A stretch of DNA of 10,136 nt. Origin: an uncultured Candidatus Soleaferrea sp. GTDB lineage: Bacteria > Bacillota > Clostridia > Oscillospirales > Ruminococcaceae. Every line of letters starts with the position of its first letter. Position 1 is the stretch's first letter. Shown in pieces: positions 1 through 5,289 of this stretch. Below the pieces are notes generated by a model. The model ran no database searches and was not told the DNA's origin. It saw only the letters and a list, made by a program, of their open reading frames with translations. The translations under genes were made by a program, and so were the position numbers. The stretch covers positions 1 through 10,136 of the forward strand of contig CAKTAG010000034.1 in assembly GCA_934527325.1 (NCBI GenBank). The letters are read 5' to 3'.

Positions 1-30
1 ACCAATAAGTAATATCAATTTTTCCCTTTT

Positions 31-64
31 GTGTCTACTTTTTAGAAATGCGTGTCTACTTTTT
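31..64. repeat. Two direct copies of GTGTCTACTTTTT, 21 bp apart
   Basis: The 13-base sequence GTGTCTACTTTTT occurs at 31-43 and again at 52-64, exactly two helical turns apart. The second copy is followed by CTTGAC. The core TGTCTACT recurs at 157-164 and, inverted, at 136-143, and TCTACTTTTT occurs again at 226-235 at the end of the kinase gene. Such spacing fits a dimeric DNA-binding protein or the multiple terminal repeats of a transposon. No transposase gene is visible. Confidence 0.7.
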
Positions 65-92
65 CTTGACTAGTGCACTGGGTTTTCTAAAA

Positions 93-208
93 AACACAAC
101 AACTCCCCCCAGCTTAACATTAGTGCCCCCTGTCAAGTAGACAGACTAAAATCAAGTGTCTACTCTAAGGGGATTATATCAAATCACATTTGGGGGAGTT
201 ATTGTGTT
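93..208 (-). repeat. Nested long inverted repeat after the kinase gene, possible terminator
   Basis: The outer arms at 93-109 and 192-208 pair at 16 of 17 positions; the odd one is a G-U pair in minus-strand RNA, so all 17 pair there. Inside, CCCCT (127-131) matches AGGGG (168-172), and AGTAGACA (136-143) matches TGTCTACT (157-164) perfectly around a 13-base loop. On the minus strand the last arm runs into six T residues (94-89), 15 bp or more past the kinase stop. This could be a large terminator or a structured RNA at the end of the kinase mRNA. As DNA it could also be a cruciform or the remains of a mobile element. Confidence 0.6.
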
Positions 209-222
209 AATTTTTTTACTAC

Positions 223-1614
223 TTATCTACTTTTTTTTAATTCTTCTTTAAATGCCAACGGTGCATTAAGAGGTGTTATAGGGATTCTTATATCTACAGC
301 GAATAATGTGTCTGTTACACTTACTTTCATTACCCCTCCGTACCTTAATACCTCTCTTCTCACACTTTGCAAACCTATTCCATGTAATTGATCTTCATTT
401 TCTTTCGTTGTAACTATTTCTCCATTATTGTTCATTTTAGGTTTTTCATAATTTGTATTATCTATATGTATTACTACTTCTTTTTTAGGTTCTTGGTAAA
501 AATTTACATTTATTGCTTTGTATTTTTCTGGCTCTATTTTCATACATGCTTCCATTGAATTTTTTAACAGATTTCCAAATATTATACTTACACTCATTGG
601 ATCTAATATTAACCCTTCTGTAAAGTCACCTATTACTTTAAACTTTATTCCATAGTTTTCAGCTTCCATGCATCGTTCTTGTAATAACACGTCTAATATT
701 GTACTTCCTGTTTCATATGTAGTGTCTCCTAATTTCACTACCCCTTTTATCTTTTCTATGTATTCCTTTACTTCTTCTAGTGTTTCACAAGCCAACAATG
801 CATTAAAGTGGTACATTAGGTCATGGTGTATCCTTCTTATCCGTTCTTCTGTATTTATTGATTTTTTATAGCTTTTATATTTTTCTATCTCTTTTTCTCT
901 TATTAATTTATCTTGTTCTTCCAAAAAATGGTTTTTTTCTATCAGGTACTCTTTGGTTTCTTCTTCTTTCCTCATTAACTGTATGTAAGATAAAAACAAT
1001 AACATTGCTACACATGCTACCGCACCTATTATCAAAAAGCTTCCACCCTGATAAAATATTAAGCTAAAAAAACTAATAAATCCAAAAAATATCAACCATA
1101 AAAATTCGTAATTAGTAAAATAGCAATTTCTATAACATAGCAATTTTACTACCACTCTTTCAATTACTATATATGCTACAACTACTGCCAAAACAATATG
1201 CAATAAAGACATTCCCAATGTTTCATGGATACTTTCGTTCTTTTCTAAACTATCTAAAACTAAGTTAACTACATTTATTATAAAATCTATAGTAGTATAA
1301 TAACATAACGAAGCAACTAAATTTTCAACAAAATAACTTCTAAAAAATAAACTTAAATACAATTGGCTCAATAATAAAAACCATACATCGTTTATCCAAA
1401 AATACTTGTCAATAAAGCAAATATCACCCATACAAATTAATACTATAAATAAGCAAGCAATAATTACTTTTATCCATTTTTTATCTACTTTTGTTTCAAA
1501 AATCCTATTAGCAAAATGTATAAAAAAGCTTACTAAACTTATGTCCCAAATAAACCTACTTAAAAACATATTCAGATACAACATAAAATATCCACTCTCT
1601 TTTAAAATTATCAT
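223..1614 (-). CDS. AgrC-like membrane sensor histidine kinase (GHKL ATPase)
   Basis: A two-component sensor that should detect an extracellular signal, often a peptide, and phosphorylate a response regulator. The N-terminal part (about 12-213) is very hydrophobic, with about six or seven membrane segments (near 12-34, 48-63, 75-92, 100-120, 135-159, 170-188, 191-213). A charged coiled-coil-like linker (214-258) follows. The kinase part has an H-box RIRRIHHDLMYHFNALL (258-274; H263 or H264 as phosphoacceptor), an N-box IFGNLLKNSMEACMKI (345-360; N348, N352), IHIDNTN (382-388; D385) and a G-box HGIGLQSVRREVLRYGG (411-427). This matches AgrC-like HPK10 kinases with a complete catalytic domain. 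The ATG at 1614 lacks a strong Shine-Dalgarno; M11 (1584), with AGTGG upstream, is an alternative. No agrB, agrD or response regulator is in the window; a LytTR regulator could follow beyond base 1. The ligand is unknown. Confidence 0.9.
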   Translation of the reverse strand: MIILKESGYFMLYLNMFLSRFIWDISLVSFFIHFANRIFETKVDKKWIKVIIACLFIVLICMGDICFIDKYFWINDVWFLLLSQLYLSLFFRSYFVENLVASLCYYTTIDFIINVVNLVLDSLEKNESIHETLGMSLLHIVLAVVVAYIVIERVVVKLLCYRNCYFTNYEFLWLIFFGFISFFSLIFYQGGSFLIIGAVACVAMLLFLSYIQLMRKEEETKEYLIEKNHFLEEQDKLIREKEIEKYKSYKKSINTEERIRRIHHDLMYHFNALLACETLEEVKEYIEKIKGVVKLGDTTYETGSTILDVLLQERCMEAENYGIKFKVIGDFTEGLILDPMSVSIIFGNLLKNSMEACMKIEPEKYKAINVNFYQEPKKEVVIHIDNTNYEKPKMNNNGEIVTTKENEDQLHGIGLQSVRREVLRYGGVMKVSVTDTLFAVDIRIPITPLNAPLAFKEELKKSR

Positions 1615-1700
1615 CTTCTACATCTACGTTTAATATTAACTGTCAGTAATATTGTATAATTTTCATTTTTCGCCACATCTGCACTTATAACAAACAACAT
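1611..1700 (-). CDS. Possible 29-residue leader peptide overlapping the kinase start
   Basis: A short frame begins at ATG 1700 (an in-frame GTG lies at 1709) and ends in TGA at 1613-1611, which overlaps the kinase start codon as ATGA. The predicted peptide starts MLFVISADVAKNENY and ends with a basic, single-cysteine tail KRRCRR. Upstream, AAAGGGCGGTGA resembles a Shine-Dalgarno site with one extra base, with GGGCGG 8 nt from the ATG. The kinase ATG has no good site of its own, so translational coupling is a reasonable idea. The peptide does not look like an AgrD precursor: it has no acidic tail and no central cysteine. It matches no family I recognise and may be a chance frame. Confidence 0.3.
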   Translation of the reverse strand: MLFVISADVAKNENYTILLTVNIKRRCRR

Positions 1701-1740
1701 CCTTATCACCGCCCTTTCATTTTCCAAATATCATATTAAT

Positions 1741-1769
1741 ATAATAACATATATTTCCTCAAATCAAAA
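1741..1769 (-). promoter_or_regulatory. Candidate promoter for the sensor kinase
   Basis: On the minus strand, TTTTGA (1769-1764) as -35 and TATTAT (1746-1741) as -10 are separated by 17 bp. The -10 is preceded by TG plus one base, the extended -10 pattern. It lies about 40 bp before the small frame at 1700 and 127 bp before the kinase ATG. AT-rich DNA yields such matches by chance, so this is tentative. Confidence 0.35.
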
Positions 1770-1981
1770 CAATTTCTCCAAAAAAAAATCAATTTTAGCC
1801 AAAAAACATGATTATCAACAATTAATTACAATTTCAATATATAATTTTCACATTTGTTAAATAGTATATGTGAATAAAAATATACAATTAATAACCAAAT
1901 AATTATATATTCAAAAAATCACTTATATTTTTTATCTACTGTAATGTTACAATTGGTATAGCTACCTATTTACTATGTAAA

Positions 1982-2055
1982 AACGGTTGCTACTCCTTTA
2001 TTTAAAATTTTAATAATTACACCACAAAATTCTAAATAAAAAAAAATCAACCGTT
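1982..2055. repeat. 74-bp symmetric inverted repeat (two-part stem)
   Basis: The outer arms AACGGTTG (1982-1989) and CAACCGTT (2048-2055) match perfectly. Inside each is a 7-base unpaired segment (1990-1996 and 2041-2047). The inner 15-base arms (1997-2011 and 2026-2040) match at 14 of 15 positions around a 14-base loop. The single mismatch is A-C on the plus strand and therefore U-G in minus-strand RNA, so the fold is complete only in RNA transcribed in the direction of the genes. On that strand the outer arm runs into five T residues, a modest terminator signal for the dprA-rnc transcript. It could instead be a small dispersed palindromic element. Confidence 0.65.
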
Positions 2056-2109
2056 ATGAATATTATAATTATTTTTAACTATATTCTGCCATATAAAACT
2101 TAAACAATC

Positions 2110-2131
2110 TGGTATTTAAAATTCCATACCA
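2110..2131 (-). repeat. Small hairpin after rnc with flanking direct repeat
   Basis: TGGTAT (2110-2115) and ATACCA (2126-2131) are perfect inverted repeats around a 10-base loop. The nonamer AGATTGTTT (minus strand) occurs twice, at 2131-2139 and 2102-2110, on the two sides. The hairpin lies 18 bp after the rnc stop but lacks an immediate T run on the minus strand, so it is not a clear terminator. It could be a processing or stabilising stem at the 3' end of the rnc transcript. Confidence 0.4.
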
Positions 2132-2148
2132 AACAATCTTTTTATTTT

Positions 2149-2865
2149 TTAAAAATCTTTTATACCCATTAAAATTAATGCTTCTTTAGCTGCCAATTGT
2201 TCTGCATTCTTTTTATTTCTAGCTGTACCCTCACCTACAACGTTATTATTCAACTTTAAATGTACAGTAAAATTCTTATCATGGTCTGGGCCAACTTCAC
2301 CTACTAAACAATAAGTTAATTTTTCATCTGGGTTTTTTTGTATTATTTCTTGCAAAATTGTTTTATAATCAATAAAAATATTTTCTTTTTCCTTAATTAA
2401 ATAACCTTTTATAAATTTCAAAATAAAATTCGATGCATTTTTTAAACCTGAATCTAAATATATAGCAGCTATCAAAGCTTCAAAAGCATCTGCTAATATA
2501 GATGGTTTTTTTCTACCTTCTGCAAAACTTTCACCTTTACCTAACAATAAAAAATCTCCCAATGAAATTTGTAGTGCAAATTGGCTTAAAGTTTTTTCAC
2601 ACACTAAAGCAGCTCTTAACTTAGTTAATTCACCTTCTGGCAATTTTGAATGATTTTTAAATAAATAGTCAGATACAACTAAAGACAAAACTGAATCCCC
2701 TAAAAATTCTTGACGTTCATTACTTTTTAACCTTAATTTTTTATGTTCATTAACGTATGAAGTATGTGATAATGCTATAGTTAAATATTTTATATTGTTA
2801 AATTTATAATTTATTTTCTCTTGTAATAAATCTACATTTTTACTTTCAACTATATTTTTTTTCAT
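2149..2865 (-). CDS. rnc: Ribonuclease III
   Basis: Cleaves double-stranded RNA, including rRNA precursors, structured mRNAs and sense-antisense duplexes. The 238-residue protein has an N-terminal catalytic domain with the signature NERQEFLGDSVLS (49-61; catalytic E53 and D57) and ADAFEALIAAIYLD (125-138; D126 and E129). The C-terminal double-stranded RNA-binding domain (about 165-236) carries GEGTARNKKNAEQLAAKEAL (211-230). All expected metal-binding residues are present. The ATG at 2865 has AGGAGGT (2877-2883) 11 nt upstream, just after the plsX stop. This is the last gene of the run: no smc or ftsY follows, unlike in many relatives, and 534 bp of non-coding DNA separates it from the next gene. 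Confidence 0.97.
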   Translation of the reverse strand: MKKNIVESKNVDLLQEKINYKFNNIKYLTIALSHTSYVNEHKKLRLKSNERQEFLGDSVLSLVVSDYLFKNHSKLPEGELTKLRAALVCEKTLSQFALQISLGDFLLLGKGESFAEGRKKPSILADAFEALIAAIYLDSGLKNASNFILKFIKGYLIKEKENIFIDYKTILQEIIQKNPDEKLTYCLVGEVGPDHDKNFTVHLKLNNNVVGEGTARNKKNAEQLAAKEALILMGIKDF

Positions 2866-2876
2866 TGGCCAATAAT

Positions 2877-2883
2877 ACCTCCT
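2877..2883 (-). promoter_or_regulatory. Ribosome-binding site of rnc
   Basis: AGGAGGT on the minus strand begins two bases after the plsX stop codon and 11 nt before the rnc ATG. It fits an operon in which plsX and rnc are translated from one mRNA. Confidence 0.8.
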
Positions 2884-2885
2884 AT

Positions 2886-3887
2886 TTATTCTTCTAACAT
2901 CTTACCTTTTAACAGTAACTCTATTTCACCAACCGTATTATTCTTTACCATTTTTATTGCTTGGTTTATAGCATTTTTTATTGCTTTAGCATTAGAACTA
3001 CCATGAGCCTTTATAACTGGTTTTTTTACTCCCAATAAAATAGCTCCTCCAAATTCTGAATAATCTAACTTCTTTTTAAAATTTTTGAAATTTTTATAAA
3101 CCATTGCCCCAGCTAATTTTGTAAATATATTTTCATTAAAAATTTTTTTAATTTCTAATGAAAAAAACTTAGCTAACCCTTCTGTATATTTTAAAACCAT
3201 ATTTCCAACAAATCCATCTGTAACAACTACATCTGCCACTCCAAAAGGTACGTCTCTAGCCTCTACATTACCTACAAAATTAAGCTTAGAATTTTTTAAA
3301 AGCTCAACTGTTTCCTTTTGCAATTCTGTTCCTTTACTTTCTTCTACACCAATATTTAGCACTCCAACTTTAGGGTTAACTATTTTTAAAATTTTTTCCA
3401 TATATATAGCCCCCATTAAACCAAACTGAACTAACATCTCTGGCCTACAACTATGGTTAGCACCAGAATCTATTAACATATAGCAATTTTTATCTGTTGG
3501 TATAATTGTTGCAATAGCAGCACGTTTAATTCCTTTTATCCTTTTTACAATAAAAGATGCCCCCATTACTAAACCACCTGTGCTACCAGCACTAATAAAC
3601 GCATCTGCCACCCCTTTTGATAATAAAGATAAACCTACTGCCATACTTGAATTAGAATACTTTTTCAAAATTTGTGTTGGATCTTCGCAAACAGGTAACA
3701 CAGATTCACAATCTACTATTTCTATTTTATTTAAACTTATATTATTTTTTTTCGCTTCCTCTTCAATTATAGATCTATTACCTGTAACTATTAATTCTAC
3801 GTCAAATTCTTTAACAGCCAACTCACAACCTTTTAAAACTGCTACCGGTGCATTGTCGCCACCAAATCCGTCAATAACTATTTTCAA
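2886..3887 (-). CDS. plsX: Phosphate acyltransferase PlsX
   Basis: PlsX converts acyl-ACP to acyl-phosphate, the acyl donor for PlsY in the first step of phosphatidic acid synthesis; it is a peripheral membrane enzyme. The 333-residue length is normal. The N-terminal MKIVIDGFGGDNAP is a variant of the usual DAMGGDNAP motif. Other family blocks are DAFISAGSTGGLVMGA (95-110), LIDSGANHSCRPE (138-150), VGVLNIGVEESKG (174-186), VVTDGFVGNMVLK (221-233), and GGAILLGVKKPVIKAHGSS (280-298). The start is TTG at 3887 with GAGGAGG (3899-3905) 11 nt upstream; no ATG or GTG fits better. It lies 23 bp after trmFO and 20 bp before rnc. In many clostridia and bacilli acpP lies near or between plsX and rnc; here it does not. 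Confidence 0.97.
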   Translation of the reverse strand: MKIVIDGFGGDNAPVAVLKGCELAVKEFDVELIVTGNRSIIEEEAKKNNISLNKIEIVDCESVLPVCEDPTQILKKYSNSSMAVGLSLLSKGVADAFISAGSTGGLVMGASFIVKRIKGIKRAAIATIIPTDKNCYMLIDSGANHSCRPEMLVQFGLMGAIYMEKILKIVNPKVGVLNIGVEESKGTELQKETVELLKNSKLNFVGNVEARDVPFGVADVVVTDGFVGNMVLKYTEGLAKFFSLEIKKIFNENIFTKLAGAMVYKNFKNFKKKLDYSEFGGAILLGVKKPVIKAHGSSNAKAIKNAINQAIKMVKNNTVGEIELLLKGKMLEE

Positions 3888-3898
3888 TTCAAAATCTA

Positions 3899-3905
3899 CC
3901 TCCTC
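3899..3905 (-). promoter_or_regulatory. Shine-Dalgarno deciding the TTG start of plsX
   Basis: GAGGAGG on the minus strand lies in the 23-bp gap after trmFO, 11 nt before the plsX TTG. The conserved N-terminus begins exactly at this TTG, which supports it despite the rare start codon and slightly long spacing. Confidence 0.75.
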
Positions 3906-3910
3906 TTATT

Positions 3911-5254
3911 TCATTTTATTTCTATTGCATCTATATTTTTCAAAAAATTCTCCAAATCTTCTATTGCTCTTTTAGCGTACTCTGCATATTTTTTATTTTT
4001 ATCTTTTAATATATTCCTACTTAATTCCATCGGTGGTAATATTCCCATATTTGCACCCATAGGTTGAAAATTTAATATGTTTTTATTTGTAACATACCTA
4101 TACAATGAACCCATCATAGTTGTTTTTGGCAACTGAACAAGAGCTTTATTGTTAATAGTTCTAAATAAATTTATAGCTGTATATATTCCACTTGAAGCAG
4201 ATTCCATATAACCCTCTACACCTGTTATTTGACCTGCAAAAAAAATATTTTTATTTTCTTGTAACCTAAAATATTCATCTAAATTTCTAGGGCTATCTAA
4301 AAACGTATTCAAATGCATAACCCCATATCTTACAAAATCTGCATTCTCTAACCCAGGAATTAAAGAAAAAACCCTTTTTTGTTCACCAAACTTTAAATTG
4401 GTTTGAAACCCTACCATATTATATAAAACCTGACCTATATTTTCACACCTTAACTGTACAACTGCAAATGGCCTTTTATTTGTATAAGGGTTAACCAAAC
4501 CTACAGGCTTTAATGGCCCAAACCTCAATGTATCATAACCTCTTTTGGCCATAACTTCTATTGGCATACACCCTTCATATACCTTTTGTTTTTCAAACTC
4601 TTTTAAAACTACTGTTTCTGCATTCACTAACTCATTATAAAATCTTTCATATTCATCTTCATCCATCGGGCAATTAATATAATCTGCATCTCCTCTGTTA
4701 TACCTAGATGCCATAAAAGATTTTTTCATATCTACCGATTCGGCCAAAATTATTGGAGCTACCGCATCTACAAAATTTAAATATTCACCATTTAACCTTT
4801 TAGAAATTTCTTCTGCAAGCCCTTTTGAAGTTAATGGCCCAGAAGAAATTATAACATACCCTTCTGGAATTTGCGTAACCTCTTGATTCACCACATTTAT
4901 AAATGGATGCGATTTTATTTTTTCTGTAATATAATCTGAAAACTTAATTCTATCTACAGCTAAAGCACCACCAGCACTAACAGCTGTACATTTAGCAGCC
5001 TTCAACGTTAAAGAACCTAACATTTCCATTTCTTTTTTTAGCAACCCTGCCGCAGATTCTAACCTTGTTGCTTTTAATGAATTAGAGCAAATTAACTCTG
5101 CAAAACCACTATACTTATGCGCTGGTGAATATTTTTTTGGCTTCATTTCATATAAATTAACTTTAATTCCCCTGTTAGCCAAACCCCAAGCTGCTTCGCA
5201 ACCCGCTAACCCTGCGCCAATAACCGATGCTTCTACTTTACTTATAATTTTCAA
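3911..5254 (-). CDS. trmFO: Folate/FAD-dependent tRNA (uracil-54-C5)-methyltransferase TrmFO
   Basis: Makes ribothymidine (m5U54) in the tRNA T-loop using methylenetetrahydrofolate and FAD. This is the usual route in many Firmicutes, in place of SAM-dependent TrmA. The 447-residue protein begins with an FAD-binding VIGAGLAGCEAAWGLANRG (11-29). C56 in ELICSNSLKA and C229 in YEGCMPIEVMA match the two functionally important cysteines of the family. FFAGQITGVEGYMESASSG (338-356) is the conserved C-terminal flavin-binding segment. The only plausible start is a TTG at 5254. Its Shine-Dalgarno AAAGGTGG (5255-5262) directly abuts the TTG, which is unusually close; an ATT two codons later would be better spaced. 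There is no in-frame ATG or GTG between the upstream in-frame stop and the FAD motif. It is followed after 23 bp by plsX. Confidence 0.96.
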   Translation of the reverse strand: MKIISKVEASVIGAGLAGCEAAWGLANRGIKVNLYEMKPKKYSPAHKYSGFAELICSNSLKATRLESAAGLLKKEMEMLGSLTLKAAKCTAVSAGGALAVDRIKFSDYITEKIKSHPFINVVNQEVTQIPEGYVIISSGPLTSKGLAEEISKRLNGEYLNFVDAVAPIILAESVDMKKSFMASRYNRGDADYINCPMDEDEYERFYNELVNAETVVLKEFEKQKVYEGCMPIEVMAKRGYDTLRFGPLKPVGLVNPYTNKRPFAVVQLRCENIGQVLYNMVGFQTNLKFGEQKRVFSLIPGLENADFVRYGVMHLNTFLDSPRNLDEYFRLQENKNIFFAGQITGVEGYMESASSGIYTAINLFRTINNKALVQLPKTTMMGSLYRYVTNKNILNFQPMGANMGILPPMELSRNILKDKNKKYAEYAKRAIEDLENFLKNIDAIEIK

Positions 5255-5262
5255 CCACCTTT
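5255..5262 (-). promoter_or_regulatory. Shine-Dalgarno of trmFO, abutting a TTG start
   Basis: AAAGGTGG on the minus strand touches the TTG at 5254 with no spacer after the last G (three bases after AAAGG). Upstream in frame, TAA AGG TGG precedes the TTG, so no earlier start exists. Either the TTG is used with tight spacing or initiation is at the ATT codon at 5248-5246. Confidence 0.6.
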
Positions 5263-5289
5263 ATAAACAAAATAATATTATTTTATATT

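Larger units (their letters stand above)
1..222. other. Repeat-rich non-coding region at the left edge
   Basis: No gene was found on either strand. Nearly the whole stretch from 31 to 208 is repeats: the tandem TGTCTACT boxes (31-64), a small palindrome AGTGCACT (72-79) and the nested inverted repeat (93-208). The runs CCCCCC and GGGGG stand out in otherwise AT-rich DNA. Bases 1-30 show nothing recognisable. Confidence 0.5.
1615..2148 (-). other. 534-bp AT-rich region between rnc and the sensor kinase
   Basis: No conventional gene was found on either strand; most ATG codons are followed by a stop within a few codons. Contents, read on the minus strand: a TGGTAT/ATACCA hairpin at 2110-2131 flanked by a direct repeat AGATTGTTT; a long symmetric inverted repeat at 1982-2055; a candidate promoter at 1741-1769; and a 29-codon frame at 1611-1700 that ends on the kinase start. 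The base composition is even more AT-rich than in the genes. No riboswitch, tRNA or CRISPR pattern was recognised. Confidence 0.6.

Noticed and set aside
131..137. A perfect TTGACA (minus strand) as a -35 promoter box at the left edge.
   Set aside because: No -10 hexamer lies 15-19 bp downstream on that strand; the sequence there is GC-rich. It is part of the inverted repeat instead.
1635..1643. ACAGTTAAT on the minus strand, which fits the 9-base LytTR/AgrA half-site pattern, just before the kinase.
   Set aside because: AgrA-type sites come as two direct repeats about 21-22 bp apart. No second copy is present at that distance on either side, so a single 9-mer in AT-rich DNA is likely chance.
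1611..1709. The small frame before the kinase as an AgrD-type autoinducing peptide precursor.
   Set aside because: It has no amphipathic leader followed by a central cysteine block and acidic tail, and no agrB processing gene is present. Kept only as an uncharacterised possible leader peptide.
3580..3975. A 131-codon open frame on the plus strand, and other shorter plus-strand frames across the window.
   Set aside because: They lie antisense to well-identified genes (plsX, trmFO, topA, dprA and others), show low-complexity composition with no recognisable domain, and lack good ribosome-binding sites.
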